A stretch of DNA of 29,662 nucleotides from CAYLGT01 sp964383465 (GTDB lineage: Bacteria > Patescibacteriota > Saccharimonadia > Saccharimonadales > Saccharimonadaceae), in NCBI GenBank assembly GCA_964383465.1, contig CAYLGT010000010.1, positions 1 through 29,662 of the forward strand, read 5' to 3'. Below the pieces are notes generated by a model. The model made no database searches. It had not been told where the DNA came from and was given only the letters and a program-made list of their open reading frames with translations. Numbering within the stretch: the first letter of the stretch is position 1; every line of letters starts with the position of its first letter. The translations under genes and the position numbers were made by a program. Shown here one piece after another: positions 6,099-12,296 of the stretch.

Positions 6099-6291
6099 TG
6101 CCGTAGGGTGACTGGTTCGTAGGCTTGAGGCTTACCTTCAATTCAGACGCTTTTGTCTGAACCGCACCCGGTGTGCGACCTAACTTGAGGCCAGCGACAC
6201 GCGTTGGGGTGTTTTCTCTAGCAAGCTTACGCAGGTTGGCGAGATCACTCGACGACCATTGCTTACCGCTATTTGGTGGGGTCTTTGCCAT
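6085..6291 (-). CDS. Small SANT/Myb-like helix-turn-helix protein, 68 aa
   Basis: The product begins MAKTPPNSGKQWSSSDLANL and ends in a lysine-rich KPTNQSPYGTKKK. The middle (residues 13-50) holds a Trp, LRKLARENTPTRVAGLKLGR and a TPGAVQTKASEL helix, as in one Myb/SANT-like DNA-binding repeat. I recognise this as a small protein type widespread in bacteria and usually annotated as hypothetical; a DNA-binding or nucleoid role is inference. The ATG at 6291 has AGAAGG 6 nt upstream. The leader is unusually long (about 210 nt) if the TATAAT at 6510-6515 is its promoter. Confidence 0.75.
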   Translation of the reverse strand: MAKTPPNSGKQWSSSDLANLRKLARENTPTRVAGLKLGRTPGAVQTKASELKVSLKPTNQSPYGTKKK

Positions 6292-6515
6292 AAAGTACCT
6301 TCTTTCGATCTGTCGACCGTGTTGGTTTTGGTGAGGTGGTCGATTGACTCAATACTGTTCCGAGACAGATTCAAGTTGTTTACCCTGCACCCCAATCCTT
6401 AGAACCTTTGTTTGTTTTTCCGAAGAAAAGGGAACAGGCTAAAACCGTCTTTCTCGCCACCACAGTCTCAGTGCCACCCCGTTACCTGTAGTCTTCTCAG
6501 ACTACTTTAATTATA
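6292..6515 (-). promoter_or_regulatory. Long leader of the Myb-like gene with 5' hairpin and TATAAT box
   Basis: On the minus strand a TATAAT (6510-6515) precedes a 7-bp hairpin with a 4-nt loop (GTAGTCT with AGACTAC, 6488-6505) at the predicted RNA 5' end. About 200 nt of apparently non-coding sequence follows before the ribosome site. The -35 box is poor. No known riboswitch fold is recognised. The stretch from 6516 to 6672 holds nothing I can assign beyond short inverted repeats (CCCGC with GCGGG, GCAAGG with CCTTGC). Confidence 0.35.
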
Positions 6516-6672
6516 CTCTCCCTTTGACACGCTGTATGTAGTATTTCTTACATTTCTTTAGCCACTACATGTAGCGTACCGCTTATGCTTTTTGGTAGGT
6601 AATGTATGCCCGCTGGAGGTGTATTGACTCGCGGGGGGGTAACATAAAAGCAAGGAATCCCAATCACCTTGC

Positions 6673-7011
6673 ATGCTGGACCCATTACGCTACACCCCTC
6701 GTCGTTCTGATCGTCACGTATCGATCCGGGCGATTCGGCGTGAGCCGATCGATGCGCAGAAGTACGCCGCAGCCCTGATCGAGCTGGCGACGTCGCAGGC
6801 CGAGGCTGAGAAGGCGTCGGGGCTTACGTCAGACGCCTACCTTGCGCTCGTCGCGGAGTGCCACGACGAGCTAGCACGTTCAGGACGGTTGTCTTCCCGA
6901 AACCCAGGTGATCGGCAACATCCTGACTGCCCATGCCCGAGGTGTACAGCGCTACGATCTGGTCCTCATCGGCTCGGCGGAGGCGCCGGCGCTGCGGAGC
7001 TCGGTGCGTAG
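6673..7011 (+). CDS. Hypothetical GC-rich ORF, likely real only in its first half
   Basis: The first half reads as a plausible protein: a basic N-terminus, then VSIRAIRREPIDAQKYAAAL and a helical ELATSQAEAEKAS. It resembles small orphan proteins found next to recombinases in actinobacterial mobile elements, though I cannot name the family. From about 6824 the frame overlaps, on the other strand, a convincing recombinase-type helix-turn-helix, and its own translation turns into low-complexity Pro/Gly/Cys sequence. Either the two genes converge and overlap, or a rearrangement joined them. No clear ribosome site precedes the ATG. Confidence 0.3.
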   Translation: MLDPLRYTPRRSDRHVSIRAIRREPIDAQKYAAALIELATSQAEAEKASGLTSDAYLALVAECHDELARSGRLSSRNPGDRQHPDCPCPRCTALRSGPHRLGGGAGAAELGA

Positions 7012-7090
7012 GTTCTAGGCTCTCATTCTGGGAGCGAGCGGTAGAGCCCCCACGAGGAACAGGGGTGTTGGGGTTAGCACGGGCCAGGAC
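6824..7090 (-). pseudogene. Serine-recombinase C-terminal helix-turn-helix remnant
   Basis: The frame ends with ADEDQIVALYTSGMGSQDVA followed by DHLGFGKTTVLNVLARRG, the DNA-binding C-terminus seen in many actinobacterial site-specific serine recombinases. No catalytic resolvase domain precedes it. The open frame runs up to 7189, but a strong bidirectional terminator (7091-7134) interrupts it, and there is no ATG or ribosome site between the terminator and the motif. I read it as the 3' scrap of a recombinase gene, although a small stand-alone HTH protein with a rare start codon is possible. It is GC-rich, unlike the AT-rich toxin-antitoxin genes that follow. Confidence 0.45.
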
Positions 7091-7134
7091 TACCAAGAAA
7101 AAACGATCACTCCGTGTGGTCGTTTTTTCTTGGT
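7091..7134. terminator. Strong bidirectional intrinsic terminator
   Basis: An 18-bp stem with one mismatch pairs CCAAGAAAAAACGATCAC with GTGGTCGTTTTTTCTTGG around TCCGT. The A-run and T-run on the two arms make it a terminator in both directions. Confidence 0.85.
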
Positions 7135-7151
7135 CATAGCCGTACGGGCTC

Positions 7152-7197
7152 GACCTGTGACCGCGACGACGAAGTCGGCGCATGGTCACAGGGTCGC
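7152..7197. repeat. Long GC-rich hairpin next to the repeat
   Basis: CGACCTGTGACC pairs with GGTCACAGGGTCG, with one bulged G. Inside, GCG-A-CGAC pairs with GTCG-G-CGC around a GAA loop, giving about 19 pairs. It directly precedes repeat copy 2 and may be part of the same element. Confidence 0.5.
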
Positions 7198-7212
7198 GCA
7201 GCAGAGAAAGGA

Positions 7213-7260
7213 AACTCGTGCTTGCACGTGTCCCTTTCTAGGCGGAGGAGCGAAGCGATA
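7213..7260 (+). repeat. Structured dispersed repeat, copy 2
   Basis: This copy matches 233-280. Here the hairpin is larger: AGAAAGG (7205-7211) pairs with CCTTTCT (7234-7240), and inside it CGTGC-TT-GCACG. It ends in a purine-rich tail near GCGAAGCGA. Confidence 0.5.
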
Positions 7261-7290
7261 GCCCAAGACCTCAAAGTTGCCTACACGTAA

Positions 7291-7374
7291 TTGACCAATA
7301 ACGGTAAAAGTGTTATTATAAACAAAGTAAAAATGGCCTGTAAAATTGCTTATGTATCTAAGTTTGCATACAAT
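7291..7374 (+). promoter_or_regulatory. Tandem promoters and possible operator of the toxin-antitoxin pair
   Basis: Promoter 1 has TTGACC (7291-7296), 17 nt and TATTAT (7314-7319). Its spacer carries the inverted repeat AATAAC-N9-GTTATT (7297-7317), which could be an autoregulatory operator. Promoter 2 has TTGCTT (7346-7351), 17 nt and TACAAT (7369-7374). Confidence 0.55.
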
Positions 7375-7391
7375 GAGTGAAAGGGAGCATG

Positions 7392-7937
7392 ATGGGCAAC
7401 ATGACACTAGGTAGATTAGATGAAACGATCCTCTTTACGCTTAGTGCGGCTAAAGAGAGGGGGATTAGCAATTTATCAAAATTTGAACTAATGAAGCTTA
7501 TATATCTGATTGAAGTAAATTCTATGAGATATATAGGAGAGCAATTCACTCAATCTGTGAAGTTTGTAAGGGAGAAGAATGGACCTATCTCCTATGATAT
7601 TTATAAGTCGACTGAGAAACTACAGGCACTTGGTTTAATTGACATTGAGCTAACGGATAATCCTGAGTACGGATATCCTCGATATTGCCACAGCCTTAAA
7701 AAAAGTCTTCCTGAACTAAGTTTTGAAGATTCCGAAAAGATGTTCCTCGAGAGCGTTCTTTCAGATTATCTAGGGCTACAGATCGCGAAGCTTAAAGCAG
7801 TTGCCTACGGCACCGAGCCAATGCAAGAGATGATGCGTGAAGAAAAGGAATTGGGCGTAAAAACCTTAAAGGGTAAAAAGATCGATTTTGATACCGTGCA
7901 CCTTGATGAGGACGTAATGGCTGGGATGATGCTGTAG
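7392..7937 (+). CDS. Panacea (SocA/GepA-like, DUF4065) antitoxin
   Basis: The product of about 181 aa carries the Panacea domain, a versatile antitoxin domain that neutralises unrelated toxins, probably by direct binding. The diagnostic run is FELMKLIYLIEVNSMRYIGE, followed by a VKFVREKNGPISYDIYKS segment (the GP-x-x-x-D/l core) near residues 35-75. GGGAG sits 5 nt before the ATG at 7392; ATGs at 7389 and 7401 and a GTG at 7377 are alternatives. The gene ends 8 nt before a MazF/PemK-like toxin gene, with antitoxin first as usual. The pair is clearly richer in AT than its surroundings, has two promoters and a possible operator, and ends at a terminator: a typical mobile module. Confidence 0.75.
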   Translation: MGNMTLGRLDETILFTLSAAKERGISNLSKFELMKLIYLIEVNSMRYIGEQFTQSVKFVREKNGPISYDIYKSTEKLQALGLIDIELTDNPEYGYPRYCHSLKKSLPELSFEDSEKMFLESVLSDYLGLQIAKLKAVAYGTEPMQEMMREEKELGVKTLKGKKIDFDTVHLDEDVMAGMML

Positions 7938-7945
7938 GTAAATCA

Positions 7946-8365
7946 GTGTACGATCCAGCAGATATACTTTTCTTCAACCCTTACGTTTTTAATGACGATG
8001 GGCATGAAGCTCCCCACTTTGGTCTAGTCATTGTTCCGTCGAACCTTACTAAGTATAAGCAAAGTATTTTATGCGCAGTAATGACTTCTCAGCCATCTAG
8101 AAGTACTTACGGTACGTTTAAAATTTTAGTCGTTAATTATGCTTGTTTGTCCCGAGATACAATCATACGAATGCGTGACTTCGACTATGTTCCGATAAGA
8201 AATCTGCATAGCGGCATGACGCAGCCTAGGGGCACTCTAACTAAGTTGGACGCAAAGAACTGTTTCAAGGTTTTGAAGGGGATGTTGTTTGGCGCCTCAT
8301 CCCCTATTGGCAGCGACAAGTATTTAAGAGCTACAATAATTCGAGAATGGAAAAAAATAATCTAG
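7946..8365 (+). CDS. MazF/PemK-like toxin, putative endoribonuclease
   Basis: The 139-aa product resembles the MazF/PemK/CcdB SH3-like barrel. It has an early GLVIVPSNLTKY strand pair (residues 27-38), a polar CAVMTSQPS segment, and the late GTLTKLDAKNCFKVLKGML helix that matches the end of MazF-like proteins. The usual R and S/T catalytic residues cannot be placed by eye. It starts with GTG, 8 nt after the Panacea stop, with AGGT as a weak ribosome site. Its position makes it the toxin partner. If it is a MazF-type RNase it would cut mRNA in the cytosol; the fold is fairly clear, the activity is inferred. Confidence 0.65.
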   Translation: MYDPADILFFNPYVFNDDGHEAPHFGLVIVPSNLTKYKQSILCAVMTSQPSRSTYGTFKILVVNYACLSRDTIIRMRDFDYVPIRNLHSGMTQPRGTLTKLDAKNCFKVLKGMLFGASSPIGSDKYLRATIIREWKKII

Positions 8366-8405
8366 GCATAAAAATTTTCTTGTTGAAATGTGAATAAATT
8401 TCGTT

Positions 8406-8439
8406 AGAACTCCGGTCGTTTGACAGGAGTTCTTTTTTT
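8406..8439 (+). terminator. Intrinsic terminator of the toxin-antitoxin operon
   Basis: AGAACTCC (8406-8413) pairs with GGAGTTCT (8426-8433), followed by six to seven T. Confidence 0.88.
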
Positions 8440-8531
8440 GCATCTCTCAGCGCGCTCTCAAAATAGCCGGATAGTATAGAGACCGTTGCCACAAGCAGTG
8501 CAACGCGTAAGAAGCAAAGGAGCATCAACGA

Positions 8532-9068
8532 GTGAAGAAACAACTCATAACCGCTGGTATCGCAGCTGCCGTAGGAGTCACAGGACTCGCAGGAGTTGCG
8601 TCGGTCAGCGCCGCTACCGACACTTCGACGAGCACGAACCCCATGTCGTCTCTAGTCGATGCGATCGCAAGTAAATTTAGCCTCGACAAGTCTAAAGTGC
8701 AGGCAGTTTTCGACGAACAGCGCACCAAGATGGAAGCTGAGCGTGAAACAGAAGTCAAAGCCGACGTGGCACAGCTCGTCAAAGACGGAAAGCTGACACA
8801 GGCTCAGGCTGATGCTATAAACGCAAAGCGTGCCGAGCTGACCAAAGAACGCGAAGCAAATCGTGACGCCAACAAAGACCTCTCGCGCAGCGAGATGAAG
8901 TCAAAGATGGACGCAAAGCGCACTGAGCTCGAAGCTTGGGCAAAAGAGCAGGGCATCGATACGCAGTATCTTCGCTATGTAGTTGGGTTCGGTCATGGAC
9001 CTGGTGGCCCTGGGGGTATGCGCGGTGATCGCGATGGCGATGACGGCACCTCATCCTCAACTAACTAA
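8532..9068 (+). CDS. Secreted, highly charged helical protein
   Basis: The 178-aa product starts at GTG with AAGGAG 10 nt upstream. A signal peptide is clear: MKKQ, a hydrophobic A/G/V core, and cleavage near VSA-AT at residues 26-29. The mature part is Lys/Glu/Ala-rich and mostly helical, with LVKDGKLTQAQADAINAKRA at about 79-98, similar to the repeat unit of DUF2680-type extracellular proteins. The end is a glycine/aspartate-rich tail (GHGPGGPGGMRGD, then DGDDG) and a Ser/Thr stretch. It is alone between two terminators. In an epibiont it might coat the surface or bind the host; that is speculation. Confidence 0.75.
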   Translation: MKKQLITAGIAAAVGVTGLAGVASVSAATDTSTSTNPMSSLVDAIASKFSLDKSKVQAVFDEQRTKMEAERETEVKADVAQLVKDGKLTQAQADAINAKRAELTKEREANRDANKDLSRSEMKSKMDAKRTELEAWAKEQGIDTQYLRYVVGFGHGPGGPGGMRGDRDGDDGTSSSTN

Positions 9069-9103
9069 CACATCTCACACATATTCTCACCTACCTCTTA
9101 TGG

Positions 9104-9133
9104 AAAAGAGCCGCATCCCACCGCGGCTCTTTT
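9104..9133 (+). terminator. Intrinsic terminator after the secreted protein gene
   Basis: AAAAGAGCCGC (9104-9114) pairs with GCGGCTCTTTT (9123-9133) around 8 nt. The A/T arms allow it to act on both strands. Confidence 0.85.
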
Positions 9134-9171
9134 CTCAGGTTTGTTTCAGAAAAGGTGCATACTATAGAGGT

Positions 9172-9846
9172 ATGAAAATACTCCTCATCGAAGATGAACA
9201 AAAGATCGCCCGGGCAGTACGTCTCGGATTTGAACAAGAACGCGCCACGGTAGAAGTCGTCCATGATGGACGGGACGGGTTGGCGAGTGCTCTGAACGAT
9301 GAGTACGACGTGATCGTTCTAGACCGGATGCTTCCAGGTGGTATGGACGGTGTCGACATCTGCCGAGAAATTCGCGCCAAAGGGGTGCAGACGCCAGTTA
9401 TCATGCTGACCGCCAAGGCACAGATTCGCGACCGCGTGGCTGGGCTTAACGCGGGGGCAGACGACTACCTGACGAAACCATTTAGTTTTGAAGAACTGCT
9501 CGCTCGGGTTCGTGCACTCATGCGCCGCCCTCAGGACAACATAGGCAACGTGCTACAAGTAGAAGACCTGACGCTCGACACTATAAGCTACGAAGTTAAA
9601 CGTGGCGAAACAGCGATAAAACTGTCCCAGACAGAATACTCACTGCTCGAATACCTCATGCGCAATTTCGGACGGGTGCTCAGTAAAACGAACATCATCA
9701 ACCACGTATGGGACTTTGATGCTGACATACTGCCAAATACAGTTGAGGCATATATAGGCTACCTACGAAACAAGATCGATAAACCATTCAAAGGAAAACC
9801 AGAACTTATCCAGACGGTGCGAGGGTTTGGATATAAAATAGGCTAG
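9172..9846 (+). CDS. OmpR/PhoB-family response regulator
   Basis: The 224-aa protein has a receiver domain (1-118) and a winged-helix DNA-binding domain (about 130-224). The acidic pair E8/D9, phosphoacceptor D51 in IVLDRMLPG, a TAK motif near 81-83 and K-P in YLTKPF are all in place. The effector domain ends with TVRGFGYKIG, typical of OmpR-type proteins. I start at the ATG at 9172, 6 nt after TACTAT; the longer open frame from 8983 runs through the upstream terminator. The partner kinase begins 2 nt later. The genes it controls are not evident; PAP2 and tilS follow the kinase. Confidence 0.93.
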   Translation: MKILLIEDEQKIARAVRLGFEQERATVEVVHDGRDGLASALNDEYDVIVLDRMLPGGMDGVDICREIRAKGVQTPVIMLTAKAQIRDRVAGLNAGADDYLTKPFSFEELLARVRALMRRPQDNIGNVLQVEDLTLDTISYEVKRGETAIKLSQTEYSLLEYLMRNFGRVLSKTNIINHVWDFDADILPNTVEAYIGYLRNKIDKPFKGKPELIQTVRGFGYKIG

Positions 9847-9848
9847 AC

Positions 9849-10853
9849 ATGACACGCAACCTGTTCACCTCCGCCACGCTCAAGCTCACCGCATGGTATT
9901 TACTGCTACTCATGCTAGTGAGCTTGGTATTTAGCGTGGTGCTGTTTGGGTTGAGCAACGACCAACTAAAACGTGGGTTACGTGCACCAGATAGCGGGCC
10001 TCTTTGGAGTCGGTTGGATGACGACAGTCTCTATAAAACGGTGGTCCGCGAACGGCTCAAAGAAGGCCAGGAGCGTATGCTGAGTAGCCTGGTCGTGTTC
10101 AACACGGTAGTGCTCGCAAGCGGAGGGATGGCAAGCTACTTGCTCGCACGGCGCACGTTGCGGCCAATACATGATGTGCTCGAAGCACAGACACGCTTTA
10201 GCTCCGATGCTGCGCACGAACTTCGTACCCCGCTCGCTGTTATGCAGACGGAGATTGAAGTTGCGTTACGCGACAAAAAAGCTACTAAGAAAACTCACGA
10301 TGAAGTGCTTGCCAGTAACCTGGACGAGGTGCATCGCCTACGTACGCTAACCGATCGTCTGCTGCTACTTGCGGGCAACGAAGAGTTGCCGCTCAGTACG
10401 GTTGCGGTGGAGGGTGTCGTCATGGACGCCGTGACCAGGGCAATTCCGCTAGCTCAGGCCAAGTCGATCGCTGTCGAAAATAGTGTCGGCGAAGCGTATG
10501 CGCTTGCAAATGACGATGCCCTAGGCGATGTACTGACGGTGCTTGTCGACAATGCTATCAAATACAGTCCAGAAAAATCGGTCGTACGTGTCGACGCAAA
10601 GACGACAGACAGATTTGTAACGATTTCGATTCGTGACGAAGGGGTAGGCATAGCGCAGAGTGAACAAGCGAAAATTTTTGAGAGGTTTTACAGAGTAGAC
10701 AGTTCCCGCACTAAGCTCGCTGTCGAAGGGCATGGACTAGGGCTTTCTCTCGCCAAACGACTATGCCAGCTCCAAAACGCAGGCCTCACCGTCTCGAGTG
10801 ACGGCAAACATGGCTCGACTTTTTCTATCAAACTACGTCGAGTCACAAAGTAA
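9849..10853 (+). CDS. Sensor histidine kinase
   Basis: The 334-aa protein has two membrane segments (about 15-36 and 79-101) around an outside loop of only about 42 residues. It then has a HisKA domain with H123 in the SSDAAHELRTPLA motif and an HATPase_c domain with VLVDNAIKYSP (N box), DEGVGI (G1) and GHGLGLSLAKRL (G2). It is shorter than most kinases and has no HAMP or PAS domain, so sensing must rest on the short loop or the membrane. It is co-transcribed with the response regulator 2 nt upstream. Confidence 0.92.
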   Translation: MTRNLFTSATLKLTAWYLLLLMLVSLVFSVVLFGLSNDQLKRGLRAPDSGPLWSRLDDDSLYKTVVRERLKEGQERMLSSLVVFNTVVLASGGMASYLLARRTLRPIHDVLEAQTRFSSDAAHELRTPLAVMQTEIEVALRDKKATKKTHDEVLASNLDEVHRLRTLTDRLLLLAGNEELPLSTVAVEGVVMDAVTRAIPLAQAKSIAVENSVGEAYALANDDALGDVLTVLVDNAIKYSPEKSVVRVDAKTTDRFVTISIRDEGVGIAQSEQAKIFERFYRVDSSRTKLAVEGHGLGLSLAKRLCQLQNAGLTVSSDGKHGSTFSIKLRRVTK

Positions 10854-10868
10854 CGGTATACTAGAAGT

Positions 10869-11399
10869 ATGCAATCAATCGACACCTCGATACTCGAGTG
10901 GATTCACGGGTTTTCGACTCCAGCGCTCGACAGTTTCTTTCTGTTTTTTACCGACTTAGGGGGTGTTACTACCGTGACGCTCGTTACTTTTTTTGTTGCA
11001 GCATTTCTGATCCAGCGCAAACAGTACTGGGCGAGTGCGCGTGTGCTGGCGAGTGTAGGCGGTGCGGTGGCGGTTTCGACGCTTTTAAAGCTTCTTATTG
11101 GTCGTTCGCGTCCAGACCTCTGGCACCAACTCGTCAGTGAGACAAGCCATTCATTTCCAAGCAATCATGCCACAGCGTCACTCGCGTTGACGCTCAGCAT
11201 CGTCCTACTTCTATGGCAGACAAAGTATCGTGCGCTAAGTTTAGTGCTAGGCGCCTTCTATGTATTTGGCATTGCGCTTAGTCGACTTTACCTGGGGGTT
11301 CATTTTCCGAGTGACATAGTTGGCGGATGGGTAGTGGCGACCGCTGCGGTTACCTCTGTCTGGTATCTCAGCAGGTTCCTTCAGACCAGACGAGCATGA
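10869..11399 (+). CDS. PAP2-family membrane phosphatase
   Basis: The 176-aa membrane protein carries the three phosphatase motifs: K74-x6-R81-P82 in KLLIGRSRP, PSNH at 97-100, and S138-R139-x5-H145-x3-D149 in SRLYLGVHFPSD. About five TM helices are visible. Family members remove phosphate from undecaprenyl diphosphate or phosphatidate; recycling of the wall lipid carrier (BacA/YbjG-like role) is plausible given murJ nearby. TATACT (10857-10862) lies 6 nt before the ATG, so it can be read independently of the kinase as a leaderless mRNA. Its TGA overlaps the tilS ATG (ATGA). Confidence 0.9.
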   Translation: MQSIDTSILEWIHGFSTPALDSFFLFFTDLGGVTTVTLVTFFVAAFLIQRKQYWASARVLASVGGAVAVSTLLKLLIGRSRPDLWHQLVSETSHSFPSNHATASLALTLSIVLLLWQTKYRALSLVLGAFYVFGIALSRLYLGVHFPSDIVGGWVVATAAVTSVWYLSRFLQTRRA

Positions 11400-12250
11400 A
11401 ATACCTCGTCGCTGTTTCGGGTGGTATAGATTCGGTTGTACTTCTTGACGTACTGGTTCGTGAAGCCAAGCACGAACTCGTGGTGATGCATGTAAATCAC
11501 GGCATACGAAGCGATAGCGATCGTGACGAGGAGCTCGTAGCCGCACTGGCACAGAGACACGGTCTCAATTACGAAGTCGCTCACCTGCATCTGGGTCCTG
11601 GTGCTTCCGAAGAGCTAGCACGCACGAAACGTCATGAGGCGCTTTTGGCGGTCATGGAGAAGCATGAGGCAGACCGAGTTGCCACCGCTCATCATAGCGA
11701 CGATGTCCTGGAAACGATCGCCCTCAATATCGTTCGAGGCACAGGCTGGAGAGGGCTATGCTCGCTGAGGGATACCGAAACCTATGTTCGACCACTACTC
11801 GACTGGAGCAAGCAGCAGGTAGTAGCCTACGCGATTGATCATGGGCTGAAATGGAATGAAGACAGTACAAATGATGACCTAAGGTACCTACGCAACTATC
11901 TAAGAGCCGGACTAGTCGCGCGCATGACAGCAGCTCAGCGCGAGGAGCTGTTAGCTCTCAGCAAAAGCACAGCGGCACTGCGCGATGCTATAGAAGCGAT
12001 CAGTCGGACGTATCGGATTGCGCATGAAACGAACAAGGGCTTATCTCGCTATAGTCTCATCATGCTCAGTCGGTCCGAGGCGCACGAAGTTCTGAGGAGC
12101 TGGCTCGGAGAGTCACTCACGCGTCGACGACTTGACGATCTATGGCTGCTGAGCAAAGTAGCCCATGAGGCAACTCGTTGGAGTTTGGACGCACACCGTT
12201 TCATTCGGTTCACTAAGTCCAGCGTCGTTGTTGAAAGCCCTCGAGACTGA
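11396..12250 (+). CDS. tilS: tRNA(Ile)-lysidine synthase
   Basis: The 284-aa protein has an N-type PP-loop SGGIDS at residues 8-13 and a later NYLR (in LRYLRNYLRAGL), both typical of TilS. TilS makes lysidine at the CAU anticodon of tRNA-Ile2, so that it reads AUA. The protein is short compared with E. coli TilS (about 430 aa) because most of the C-terminal domains are absent, as in many small genomes. The ATG at 11396 overlaps the PAP2 stop. A frame from 11327 would intrude on the PAP2 gene. A CAU tRNA lies at 4799, which may or may not be its substrate. Confidence 0.9.
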   Translation: MKYLVAVSGGIDSVVLLDVLVREAKHELVVMHVNHGIRSDSDRDEELVAALAQRHGLNYEVAHLHLGPGASEELARTKRHEALLAVMEKHEADRVATAHHSDDVLETIALNIVRGTGWRGLCSLRDTETYVRPLLDWSKQQVVAYAIDHGLKWNEDSTNDDLRYLRNYLRAGLVARMTAAQREELLALSKSTAALRDAIEAISRTYRIAHETNKGLSRYSLIMLSRSEAHEVLRSWLGESLTRRRLDDLWLLSKVAHEATRWSLDAHRFIRFTKSSVVVESPRD

Positions 12251-12296
12251 TAAGATATATAAGTTATATACACGATGAGAAAGGTAGATACTACAC

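Noticed and set aside
233..7260. The two direct repeats as attachment sites of a 7-kb integrated element
   Set aside because: The segment between them holds an ordinary oxidoreductase operon and a tRNA, no integrase is intact, and the copies differ at about 7 of 48 bases. They are kept as repeats only.
8983..9171. N-terminal extension of the response regulator
   Set aside because: The stretch overlaps the upstream gene and its terminator; the receiver domain begins naturally at the ATG at 9172, close behind a -10 box.
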